A stretch of DNA of 6,114 nucleotides from an uncultured Bergeyella sp. (GTDB taxonomy: Bacteria; Bacteroidota; Bacteroidia; Flavobacteriales; Weeksellaceae), in the NCBI GenBank assembly GCA_916710115.1, contig CAKAOY010000073.1, forward strand, positions 1 to 6,114, read 5' to 3'. Both the position numbers and the translations under genes were made by a program. The notes beneath the pieces were generated by a model, which worked only from the letters and a program-made list of their open reading frames with translations, was not told the origin of the DNA and did no database searches. Positions 1 through 5,337 of this stretch are shown one piece after another (position 1 is the first letter of the stretch; each line of letters begins with the position of its first letter).

Positions 1-832
1 AGGTTCCATCGGCAGTTACCATCAAACCAAAGAAAATAACACCTTGGAACTCCAATCCTTCCTCTTTTAACCCTTTTAGGGTAGGATTGAGGATATTTTT
101 TTTGAAATCTTCAAAATGTTCTTGGGTAAATTCGGGGCTTGGGCATACATTTCCCATACCTCCTGTATTGAGTCCTGTATCTCCATTACCTACTTTTTTG
201 TAATCTTTTGCTGGTAGGCAAGGGAAAAATTCTTTACCATTAGAAAAAGCAATTATAGACGCTTCAAAGCCGATGAGATAATCCTCTATTACAACTCTGA
301 TACCAGAATCACCGTGGATTCTATTAATCATAAAGGAATATAGAGTTTCTTTGGCGATATTTTTATTTTCGCAAATCACAACACCTTTTCCACCTGCTAA
401 TCCGCTTGCTTTTACTACGATAGGAAATGTTTTGGAGTCTAAATATTCTACAGCCTCTACATAGGAATCAAAGACTTTTGCGGTAGCAGTTTTTACATTA
501 TGGTCCTGCATAAATTTTTTAGAAAATGCCTTATTTCCTTCTAGTTGGGCGGCACGATATTTAGCACCAAAAATTTTCAGTCCTGCACCTTTGAACTCTT
601 CTACGATACCATCTACAAGTGGAGCTTCGGGACCTACAATAGTTAGGTCTATGTGGTTGTCAAGAGCAAAATTTTTTAGTTCTTTGATACCATCAAAAGG
701 GATATTTTTTCCCAAAGATTCGGTTGTGGCATTACCACTTGCAAAAAATAATTCTACTGGTCTGCTGTCAGAGACTAATTTCTGGGCGATTGCAGATTCT
801 CTACCTCCATTTCCTACGATTAAAACTTTCAT
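1..832 (-). CDS. purD: Phosphoribosylamine-glycine ligase (GAR synthetase), N-terminal 277 residues; 3' end cut by window edge
   Basis: PurD joins glycine to 5-phosphoribosylamine using ATP, giving glycinamide ribonucleotide, an early step of de novo purine synthesis in the cytoplasm. Seen here: 277 uninterrupted codons starting at the ATG at 832. The N-terminal nucleotide-fold motif MKVLIVGNGGRES (1-13) is followed by VGPEAPLVDG (65-74), the ATP-grasp glycine loop VVKASGLAGGKGVV (139-152), an EDYLIGFEAS strand (183-192) and GDTGLNTGGMG (217-227), all in the family order. Full PurD is usually about 420 residues, so roughly a third (the rest of the ATP-grasp and the C-terminal domain) lies beyond base 1. 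One detail: many PurD proteins have His after GGRE, whereas this one has Ser13. The start is supported by the family N-terminus and a -7 box 28 bases upstream. It is transcribed in the same direction as folB but probably from its own promoter. Identity is near certain. Confidence 0.97.
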   Translation of the reverse strand, partial: MKVLIVGNGGRESAIAQKLVSDSRPVELFFASGNATTESLGKNIPFDGIKELKNFALDNHIDLTIVGPEAPLVDGIVEEFKGAGLKIFGAKYRAAQLEGNKAFSKKFMQDHNVKTATAKVFDSYVEAVEYLDSKTFPIVVKASGLAGGKGVVICENKNIAKETLYSFMINRIHGDSGIRVVIEDYLIGFEASIIAFSNGKEFFPCLPAKDYKKVGNGDTGLNTGGMGNVCPSPEFTQEHFEDFKKNILNPTLKGLKEEGLEFQGVIFFGLMVTADGT

Positions 833-860
833 TTTTTTCTTTTAATTAAATTAATGACTA

Positions 861-868
861 CAAAAATA
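861..868 (-). promoter_or_regulatory. Probable purD promoter, -7 box TATTTTTG
   Basis: Read on the minus strand this is TATTTTTG, an exact match to the Bacteroidota -7 consensus TAnnTTTG. It lies 28 bases upstream of the purD ATG. No convincing TTG or TTTG -33 element sits 17-23 bases further upstream in this very AT-rich stretch, so the call rests on the -7 box and its position. No Shine-Dalgarno sequence precedes the ATG, as is usual for the phylum. Confidence 0.55.
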
Positions 869-944
869 AGATTTTTTTAGATATAATATTTTAATTTAAA
901 TTAAAAATTAAATACCGATTGTTTAAAATTTTCTAATATTATTT

Positions 945-1304
945 TTAGTTATAATGTTCCACTTCAATACCAGCTCCTTTCATTTCGCCTTTCATTGGTG
1001 GGTTAGTTTTTGTAATTTTCAGTTTAATATATGAAATATTAGAAAAATTCTGCTGTATGTGGTGGATGATTCTACCAGCTACTCTTTCTAATAAGAGAGA
1101 GGGAATAGCCATTTCTTGATGAATAATATCGTTAATATCTGCATAGGAAATGGTATCATTAATATCATCAGAAAGCATTGCTTTTGAGAAATCAGTGTGT
1201 ATTTCTACATCTATGAGGTAGTAAGTACCGATTTTTTGTTCCTCATAAAGCACTCCATGATGGGCATAAATTTTTATTTTCTCCAAAAATATTTTAGTCG
1301 TCAT
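945..1304 (-). CDS. folB: Dihydroneopterin aldolase
   Basis: FolB cleaves 7,8-dihydroneopterin to 6-hydroxymethyl-7,8-dihydropterin and glycolaldehyde in folate synthesis; the family works as a cytoplasmic oligomer. The 119-residue product has the usual family length. It starts MTTKIFLEKIKIYAHHG and aligns from memory with Staphylococcus aureus FolB: Glu22 matches the catalytic Glu22, Tyr54 (in DTISYADI) matches Tyr54, Glu73 (in LLLERVAGRI) matches the pterin-binding Glu74, and Lys99 (in KITKTNPP) matches the catalytic Lys100. All key residues are present, so it should be active. An ATG 45 bases upstream (1349) would add 15 residues, but it lies upstream of the likely -7 box and the family begins at the shorter start, so 1304 is preferred. 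It sits between the DUF417 gene's terminator and purD, with no clear operon partner. Confidence 0.95.
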   Translation of the reverse strand: MTTKIFLEKIKIYAHHGVLYEEQKIGTYYLIDVEIHTDFSKAMLSDDINDTISYADINDIIHQEMAIPSLLLERVAGRIIHHIQQNFSNISYIKLKITKTNPPMKGEMKGAGIEVEHYN

Positions 1305-1326
1305 AGTGTGTGTATGTATATTATGA

Positions 1327-1334
1327 CAAATATA
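1327..1334 (-). promoter_or_regulatory. Probable folB promoter, -7 box TATATTTG
   Basis: TATATTTG on the minus strand matches the Bacteroidota TAnnTTTG box exactly and ends 22 bases before the folB ATG at 1304. Transcription should begin near 1320, downstream of the alternative ATG at 1349, so this site decides the start codon. No good -33 element is visible. It lies just beyond the terminator of the preceding gene, so folB appears to be transcribed separately. Confidence 0.6.
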
Positions 1335-1355
1335 ATAATTTTTTAACATTAAGAT

Positions 1356-1385
1356 AAAAAAATCCTTGATGAAAACACCAAGGAT
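1356..1385 (-). terminator. Rho-independent terminator of the DUF417 gene
   Basis: On the minus strand ATCCTTGGTG and CATCAAGGAT form a 10-bp stem (one G-T wobble) around a TTTT loop, followed directly by a run of T (bases 1361-1356, continuing the last T of the stem). It lies 39 bases past the stop codon of the DUF417 gene and before the folB promoter, so it should end that transcript. Confidence 0.88.
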
Positions 1386-1424
1386 ATTAAAATTTAATAT
1401 ATGTTATGATGAAAAATTTATTGA

Positions 1425-2051
1425 TTATTTACCAAGTAATCTTTTTGCACAATCGGAAGCTGCTATTAGCCCTCCAGCCATCATTATCACATCTTTTAGT
1501 ACCAATCTACCAGCCCCAGAAAGATAAGGGAAACCGAAGTTAGGAGTTGGCATATCTCCACCTAAGTTAGGTACATATACCTCAGGAGTTGTTATGAGGA
1601 AAGAAAGAGTTACGATAGACATCCCAAAAGTTAGTAACCCACCCCAAAAACCTATTTTTGGTGCCCAAATACCTAATAGAGTAAGTGTTCCGATAGTGAA
1701 AATCATAATTCCTAATCCATAGGAGAAAGGGTAAGTACCATTTTCTTTGTGCCACTCAATATTTTTGGCAACCATTTTTCCTTCTAAATTTTTGTGTAAC
1801 TTATACTCAGGAACCTCTTTTCCTTTGTTTTGCTCACCAGTTACTCCCTCTGTATCAATAGCTTTTTTACCAGAATTATGATAGAAAAAACTCATAAAAG
1901 GGCTGTTTGTAACGAAAGGTACAATACCGTCAGCTTCATATTGGAATGCTTTAAGTCCTCCAATCCAAGCCATTACTATAAAGATAGCCACTCTTATGAA
2001 GTTGATAAAACCTCTTTGGCTACCAGCAACGAATTCTAATAATTGTCTCAT
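1425..2051 (-). CDS. rclC: DUF417 (YkgB/RclC-type) inner-membrane protein
   Basis: This 208-residue protein belongs to the DUF417 family, whose Escherichia coli member RclC (YkgB) is an inner-membrane protein needed for resistance to reactive chlorine species; the biochemical activity is not known to me. Family signatures seen: FIVMAWIGGLKAFQYEADGI within 24-43, then PFVTNSPFMSFFY (45-57), SFLITTPEVYVP (150-161) and FPYLSGAGRLVLKD (174-187). Four hydrophobic segments are evident at about 15-34, 111-129, 134-154 and 183-199. The loop between the first two (58-105) is hydrophilic, Lys/Glu-rich, and probably the most variable part. No rclA, rclB or rclR homologue is nearby, so orthology with E. 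coli rclC is by family only. The gene has its own promoter and a strong terminator, so it is likely monocistronic. The family call is firm; the role in oxidant resistance is inference. Confidence 0.88.
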   Translation of the reverse strand: MRQLLEFVAGSQRGFINFIRVAIFIVMAWIGGLKAFQYEADGIVPFVTNSPFMSFFYHNSGKKAIDTEGVTGEQNKGKEVPEYKLHKNLEGKMVAKNIEWHKENGTYPFSYGLGIMIFTIGTLTLLGIWAPKIGFWGGLLTFGMSIVTLSFLITTPEVYVPNLGGDMPTPNFGFPYLSGAGRLVLKDVIMMAGGLIAASDCAKRLLGK

Positions 2052-2077
2052 AAAATTAATACTTTATTTTGTTGGTA

Positions 2078-2106
2078 CAAAGTTAAGAAGATTTATCTAT
2101 ACCAAA
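2078..2106 (-). promoter_or_regulatory. Promoter of the DUF417 gene, -33 TTTG and -7 TAACTTTG
   Basis: On the minus strand a TTTG (2106-2103) is separated by 17 bases from TAACTTTG (2085-2078), matching both Bacteroidota promoter elements at an accepted spacing. The -7 box ends 26 bases before the ATG at 2051. This is the best two-element promoter in the minus-strand part of the window. There is no Shine-Dalgarno before the ATG. Confidence 0.7.
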
Positions 2107-2121
2107 AATGGATTAATACGG

Positions 2122-2151
2122 AAAAAAGATGGATATTTTTGCCAATATACC
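2122..2151 (-). terminator. Possible weak terminator after uup
   Basis: Just past the uup stop codon, on the minus strand, GGTATATT and AAATATCC can pair with one bulged T around a short loop. Three bases later comes a run of six T (2127-2122). The stem is short and AT-rich, so termination would be weak. Its place between uup and the DUF417 promoter is what makes it plausible. Confidence 0.3.
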
Positions 2152-2155
2152 AATT

Positions 2156-4036
2156 TTACGATTTCTCTTGGAGTTCCAGCCAGCGAAGTTCTATTATTTC
2201 TATCTTTTCGGAGAGAGTTTTTAGTTCGGTGGATAGGATGGATATCTTGCTGTAATCAGTCTCATTGTTAAGAAGTTGAAGTATTTCATCTCGTTTTTCT
2301 TCCAATATTGGTAGGTCTTTTTCTATTTGCTCTAGTTCTCGTTGCTCTTTATAGCTTAGCTTCTTTTGTTTTGTTTCGTGTCTATTTGTTGGTTTATTTT
2401 CGGCTTTTTTATTTTGTTCTTGGCTATTTTTGGCTTCTTGTATTTGGCTTCTATATTCAGAAAAATTTCCTGTGAAATTTCGTATTCTTCCTTCATTTTC
2501 AAAAGCCAAAACTCTATCAATAATTCTATCCATAAAGTATCTATCATGAGAAACAATAATGAGACATCCTTGAAAATTGAGTAAGAAATTTTCTAAAACG
2601 GATAATGTAGGTAAGTCTAAATCGTTAGTAGGTTCATCAAAAATTAAGAAATTAGGGTTTTCATATAGCATTTTGATGAGGTTCAGACGGCGTTTTTCTC
2701 CCCCTGAAAGTTTAGCAATCGGTGAGTATTGTATTTGTTCGTCAAAGAGAAATAGTTTCAAAAATTGGGATGCTGATAGGATTTTTCCATTTGCTAATGG
2801 AAAGTTTTCTGAAATTTCTTTAATGAAGTCTATTACTCTTATTTCGGATAGACTTTGGTCATTTTCAAATAGACCTTTTTGGGAAAAATATCCGAATTTG
2901 ATGGTTTCTCCAACTTCTATTTCGCCAGAATCTTTCGGTTCAAGTCCTTGGACGATGTTTAATAAAGTTGATTTACCAACACCATTTTTTCCAACGATAC
3001 CGATTTTTTCACCTCTTTGAAATTGATAAGAGAAGTCTTTTAGTAAGATTTTATCTCCAAATCTTTTATTTATATTTTTTAGTTCCAAAATCTTTTTGCC
3101 TAATCGTTTCATTTCAAAATCCAGTTCAAGATTTTGTTTTTTAGTATTCGTTTTAGCAATTTTTTCAGTTTCGTAGAATGCATCTATACGACTCTTGGAT
3201 TTTGTGGTCCTTGCCTTGGGTTGGCGTCTTATCCAATCTAATTCCTTACGGTATAGGTTGTTAGCTTTATCGATTGTTGCGTTTAGATTTTCTTCACGGA
3301 TTATTTTATTTTCTATATAAGTGGCATAACTCCCGTGATGGGTATAGAGAGTTTGATCCTCCATTTCCCAAATAATTTGGCAGACGGAATCGAGAAAATA
3401 TCTATCGTGAGTAACGAGTAGGAGGGTTATGTTGGCTTTGGATAGATAGTTTTCCAACCACTCCACCATTTCAATATCAAGGTGGTTGGTAGGCTCATCC
3501 ATTATTAGTAGAGTGTGTTTGTGTTCCGCACGAGTTTCGGTAAGGAGTTTTGCTAAGGCCACCCGCTTGATTTGTCCCCCAGATAAATTTTTCATTTTGA
3601 GGGATAAATCATTGATTTTTAATTGGGAAAGGATTTGTTTCATTTCGTTTTCTAAATCCCATATTTTTAGAGTTTCCATTTCAGTGATAGCCTTTTCCAT
3701 CTCGGCAGGATTTTGCGAAATGATAGCTTGATGGTAGTTTTTCAGAGCTATGATAGGAGGAGTATCGAGGCTCATCATAAACTGCTCGATGGTAATTTCT
3801 GGGTCAAAATATATTTCTTGATCAAAGAGAACGATTTGTATTTCTTTGTTAATGCTAATACTTCCAGAATCAGGAACTTCTTTACCCATTAATATTTTTA
3901 GTAGAGTAGATTTTCCACTTCCATTTTTGGCTACGATGGCAATTTTATCTCCCTCGTTAATGTGAAAAGTAATGTCCTTAAAGAGTGTTTTTATTCCGTA
4001 TGATTTGGTGAGATTTTCTACCGAAATATAGTTCAT
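2156..4036 (-). CDS. uup: ABC-F family ATPase, Uup type
   Basis: Soluble ABC-F proteins have two nucleotide-binding domains and no membrane part; they act on the ribosome in translation or 50S assembly. E. coli uup mutants also show raised precise transposon excision. The 626 residues match the usual Uup length (about 635). NBD1: Walker A AKNGSGKST (36-44), signature LSGGQ (151-155), Walker B LLIMDEPTNHLD (176-187, catalytic Glu181) and switch His210. An interdomain linker at about 241-315 contains the basic RRQPKARTTKSKSR (270-283). NBD2: Walker A GKNGVGKST (349-357), LSGGE (443-447), FLIFDEPTNDLD (463-474, Glu468) and His497. A charged C-terminal tail (531-626) looks coiled-coil, the Uup hallmark, which argues against EttA or a resistance-type ABC-F. 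The first Walker A begins with Ala where Gly is usual. The ATG at 4036 fits the family start MNYISVENL and lies 24 bases after a -7 box. Monocistronic. Confidence 0.92.
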   Translation of the reverse strand: MNYISVENLTKSYGIKTLFKDITFHINEGDKIAIVAKNGSGKSTLLKILMGKEVPDSGSISINKEIQIVLFDQEIYFDPEITIEQFMMSLDTPPIIALKNYHQAIISQNPAEMEKAITEMETLKIWDLENEMKQILSQLKINDLSLKMKNLSGGQIKRVALAKLLTETRAEHKHTLLIMDEPTNHLDIEMVEWLENYLSKANITLLLVTHDRYFLDSVCQIIWEMEDQTLYTHHGSYATYIENKIIREENLNATIDKANNLYRKELDWIRRQPKARTTKSKSRIDAFYETEKIAKTNTKKQNLELDFEMKRLGKKILELKNINKRFGDKILLKDFSYQFQRGEKIGIVGKNGVGKSTLLNIVQGLEPKDSGEIEVGETIKFGYFSQKGLFENDQSLSEIRVIDFIKEISENFPLANGKILSASQFLKLFLFDEQIQYSPIAKLSGGEKRRLNLIKMLYENPNFLIFDEPTNDLDLPTLSVLENFLLNFQGCLIIVSHDRYFMDRIIDRVLAFENEGRIRNFTGNFSEYRSQIQEAKNSQEQNKKAENKPTNRHETKQKKLSYKEQRELEQIEKDLPILEEKRDEILQLLNNETDYSKISILSTELKTLSEKIEIIELRWLELQEKS

Positions 4037-4060
4037 TGTTAATCAATCAATTTTAGACTG

Positions 4061-4068
4061 CAAAAATA
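4061..4068 (-). promoter_or_regulatory. Probable uup promoter, -7 box TATTTTTG
   Basis: TATTTTTG on the minus strand matches TAnnTTTG and ends 24 bases before the uup ATG at 4036. The expected -33 region is AT-only and holds no TTG. A small inverted repeat, ATATTC (4109-4114) and GAATAT (4122-4127), lies about 40 bases upstream; its role, if any, is unknown. Confidence 0.55.
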
Positions 4069-4134
4069 TAAAATTATGTATAATTAAGTAATTTTATACT
4101 TTTAATGGATATTCGTAATGAGAATATGAGTTAT

Positions 4135-4185
4135 TTACTCTGCAACCACTTCATAATCAATATCTATATATCCACTAAAAAAGAA
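4135..4185 (-). other. In-frame open stretch after the XRE stop codon (15 codons then TAA)
   Basis: Directly after the XRE regulator's TAA, the same frame continues for 15 codons reading FFSGYIDIDYEVVAE before a second TAA at 4137-4135. The peptide is acidic and reads like a natural protein tail, unlike the surrounding AT-rich spacer. It could be the original C-terminus of the regulator cut off by a nonsense change, a remnant of a lost gene, or chance. No readthrough signal is recognised. Confidence 0.25.
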
Positions 4186-4551
4186 TTAGAGTTTTATATA
4201 TTGGCTTAATAGACTTTTTAGTAAAGCAATTTGCTCATCTTTGGATTGGAGAAGTTTTTCGTAGATTTCTTTGTTGTCTTGGTAGTTTTCTACATTTCCA
4301 AAAGCATTAGCAGTTCCTGTATTATTTTGATTAAAAATAGTTTGTTTATTAAGTTCCAAAATATCCGCAACATCAGTTTCTAATAGTTTTGCAATGGTGA
4401 AAAGTCTTTCTACACTTATTTTGGTAGAATTACTTTCTAATTTGGCATAAGAGGCTTGGGTAAGTTCCATTTCATTTGCCATGTATTCTTGGCTATAACC
4501 TTTTAGTTCTCTAAACTTTCTAATATTCTTTCCGATGATATCATTATTCAT
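4186..4551 (-). CDS. XRE-family helix-turn-helix transcriptional regulator
   Basis: This 121-residue protein probably binds DNA as a dimer. Residues 7-66 form an HTH_3/Cro-C1-type five-helix domain: IGKNIRKFRELKGYSQ (6-21) is the typical first helix and turn, QEYMANEM (21-28) the second helix, and TQASYAKLES (31-40) the recognition helix, followed by SVERLFTIAKLLETDVADIL (46-65). A linker rich in Asn and Gly (70-90) leads to a charged C-terminal helix, NKEIYEKLLQSKDEQIALLK (93-112), likely a coiled coil for dimerisation. There is no ligand or protease domain. Regulators of this layout are common in Bacteroidota. It is divergent from the TerB-like unit with 97 bases between the start codons. 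A large inverted repeat covers its own -7 box, suggesting autorepression and possibly control of its neighbours. The family is firm; the target is inference. Confidence 0.92.
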   Translation of the reverse strand: MNNDIIGKNIRKFRELKGYSQEYMANEMELTQASYAKLESNSTKISVERLFTIAKLLETDVADILELNKQTIFNQNNTGTANAFGNVENYQDNKEIYEKLLQSKDEQIALLKSLLSQYIKL

Positions 4552-4553
4552 AA

Positions 4554-4592
4554 TAAGAATTATTTATTCGCAAAGATAATAAATTATTCTTA
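4554..4592. promoter_or_regulatory. Candidate operator: 15-bp inverted repeat over the XRE promoter
   Basis: The arms at 4554-4568 (TAAGAATTATTTATT) and 4578-4592 (AATAAATTATTCTTA) are complementary at 14 of 15 positions and are separated by 9 bases. The spacer plus first arm base contains the XRE -7 box (4571-4578). A dimeric XRE protein bound here would block its own gene. The right arm ends 8 bases before the -33 region of the divergent TerB-like promoter. No T tract follows and it overlaps a promoter, so it is not a terminator. A lone AAGAAT at 4643-4648, next to the TerB-like start codon, may be a weak extra half-site. Confidence 0.6.
4571..4578 (-). promoter_or_regulatory. XRE gene promoter, -7 box TATCTTTG
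   Basis: TATCTTTG on the minus strand matches TAnnTTTG exactly and ends 19 bases before the regulator's ATG at 4551. It sits between the two arms of the inverted repeat at 4554-4592, the arrangement expected of an autorepressed gene. No clear -33 element is seen. Confidence 0.65.
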
Positions 4593-4599
4593 AAAGTGA

Positions 4600-4631
4600 T
4601 TGTTTTGATTATATAAATATCGCTTACTTTG
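4600..4631 (+). promoter_or_regulatory. Promoter of the TerB-like / glycine-zipper unit
   Basis: TTACTTTG (4624-4631) is one base off the -7 consensus TAnnTTTG. Upstream, TTG at 4600-4602 (21-base spacing) or TTTG at 4604-4607 (16-base spacing) can serve as the -33 element. The -7 box ends 17 bases before the ATG at 4649. The element points away from the XRE promoter, with the two -7 boxes 45 bases apart. Confidence 0.55.
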
Positions 4632-4648
4632 CAAAAAAATAAAAGAAT

Positions 4649-5038
4649 ATGTTTATAGAGTATTTGAGTAAGGAAGAAAAAGAGGTTTTCTTTTCTTTAG
4701 CATTGGAATTAGTAAGTGTAGATGATAAATTTTCGCAAGATGAGAAAGAGAAAATTAAAGTTTTGTCTTTAAACACATTAGGACAAGATGGGTATGATGC
4801 GGAGAATTTATGTAATGATTTGTCTAAACTTGATACCTTTTCAAAGAAGAAAATTGTATTAACAGAATTAATACAGCTTTGTTATGTAGATGGGGTATAT
4901 TGTGAAAGTGAGAAAGTTTTTATCCATAATCTTGCGGAGAGATTGGGAGTAGATGAACCTACCCTATTAGAAATTGAGAATTGGGTGTCAGGTTTTGTAA
5001 ATCAAATGAATAAAGGAATAAAGTTAATTAATAAATAA
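4649..5038 (+). CDS. TerB-fold-like acidic helical protein
   Basis: The 129-residue product is predicted all-helical and acidic. It carries two matching segments about 56 residues apart: VDDKFSQDE (24-32) and VDGVYCESE (80-88). Both have Asp followed by an acidic cluster, a pattern resembling the pseudo-symmetric metal-binding halves of TerB and TerB-like domains (tellurite-resistance/stress families). The flanking helices MFIEYLSKEEKEVFFSLALE (1-20) and FIHNLAERLGVDEPTLLEIE (91-110) fit that fold. There is no signal peptide or membrane segment. The ATG at 4649 lies 17 bases past the -7 box. The stop is 11 bases before a small membrane-protein gene, so the two are almost certainly co-transcribed, and both may be controlled by the divergent XRE regulator. 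The TerB-like call is from pattern recognition only; a generic helical hypothetical protein is the alternative. Its function is unknown. Confidence 0.75.
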   Translation: MFIEYLSKEEKEVFFSLALELVSVDDKFSQDEKEKIKVLSLNTLGQDGYDAENLCNDLSKLDTFSKKKIVLTELIQLCYVDGVYCESEKVFIHNLAERLGVDEPTLLEIENWVSGFVNQMNKGIKLINK

Positions 5039-5049
5039 AATTTTAGGAT

Positions 5050-5190
5050 ATGATTGAAAATAATAAATCAACGAGTGGAAATACATCAGCAAATGATCTA
5101 ATGAATGTAGTATCGTCTATAGGAGGTTTAGTTGGCGCAGTTGTTGGAGGTGTGATAGCATTGGTAAAAAGTAGTAGTGGTAAAAAATAG
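5050..5190 (+). CDS. Small glycine-zipper membrane protein, 46 residues
   Basis: This short ORF encodes a polar Asn/Ser/Thr-rich N-terminus (1-16), one hydrophobic segment at about 17-39 and a basic tail KSSSGKK (40-46). Within the segment, Gly25, Gly29 and Gly33 form an exact GxxxGxxxG zipper, with Gly26 and Gly34 adding a second face; such motifs pack membrane helices against each other in oligomers and pores. It starts 11 bases after the TerB-like stop; AGGA sits 1 base before the ATG, too close for a normal ribosome site. The hairpin terminator follows 7 bases after its stop, confirming it as the last gene of the unit. The positive tail suggests an N-out, C-in topology. I do not recognise a family; possible roles are partner of the TerB-like protein, small toxin, or pore-forming peptide, all inference. 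Confidence 0.7.
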   Translation: MIENNKSTSGNTSANDLMNVVSSIGGLVGAVVGGVIALVKSSSGKK

Positions 5191-5197
5191 AAACTCT

Positions 5198-5228
5198 AAA
5201 AATCTGGTGATTTTCACCAGATTTTTTT
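5198..5228 (+). terminator. Strong hairpin terminator of the TerB-like unit
   Basis: AAAAATCTGGTGA (5198-5210) and TCACCAGATTTTT (5214-5226) pair over 13 bp around a TTT loop, and the T run continues to 5228. It starts 7 bases after the stop of the small membrane-protein gene. The A run at its left foot gives five T on the opposite strand, so it may also work weakly in reverse. Confidence 0.92.
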
Positions 5229-5290
5229 GTATTTAATAGTTGAGTTAAGAGTATATTTTTTATGTTTTGGTTTATTATGTTTTCCAAAAA

Positions 5291-5332
5291 TTCCTTTGGA
5301 TAGATATCCACAGTCAAAGGATACCAAAGGAA
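5291..5332. repeat. CAAAGGA repeat cluster with inverted copy
   Basis: CAAAGGA occurs at 5315-5321 and again at 5325-5331, 10 bases apart (one helical turn). An inverted copy lies at 5292-5298, and the outer pair extends to a 9-bp perfect inverted repeat, TTCCTTTGG (5291-5299) with CCAAAGGAA (5324-5332). Between them GGATAGATATCC (5298-5309) is itself near-palindromic. There is no T tract, so it is not a classic terminator. It could be a protein-binding site or an RNA hairpin just ahead of the ORF at 5338. Confidence 0.45.
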
Positions 5333-5337
5333 GAAAT

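Noticed and set aside
591..845. 84-codon plus-strand ORF
   Set aside because: Lies wholly antisense to purD, whose frame carries all the family motifs.
889..906. Perfect 18-bp palindrome TTTTAATTTAAATTAAAA after folB
   Set aside because: Made only of A and T in an AT-rich gap, with no following T run; likely composition, at most a poor terminator.
1305..1349. Upstream ATG giving FolB 15 extra residues
   Set aside because: Lies upstream of the TATATTTG box and outside the conserved family N-terminus.
1830..2271. Three overlapping plus-strand ORFs (69, 91 and 70 codons)
   Set aside because: Antisense to the DUF417 gene, its promoter and the uup 3' end; no family features.
2356..3731. Plus-strand ORFs at 2366-2584, 2577-3020 and 3486-3731, and a minus-strand ORF at 2356-2556
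   Set aside because: Shadows of uup, whose single 626-codon frame has every ABC-F motif in order.
4105..4209. 34-codon plus-strand ORF between uup and the XRE gene
   Set aside because: Overlaps the XRE 3' end in antisense, no promoter box, no recognisable features.
5050..5190. Double-glycine bacteriocin leader (cleavage after Gly25-Gly26)
   Set aside because: Position -4 is Ser where a hydrophobic residue is expected, the ELxxI pattern is missing, and no peptidase-ABC exporter is nearby; a plain membrane helix explains the glycines better.
5117..5317. 66-codon minus-strand ORF starting at TTG
   Set aside because: Runs through the strong terminator and antisense to the glycine-zipper gene, with a non-ATG start and no promoter.
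5227..5337. N-terminal extension of the 65-codon ORF to a TTG at 5227
   Set aside because: Begins inside the terminator T tract and passes through the repeat cluster; the ATG at 5338 is the only reasonable start.
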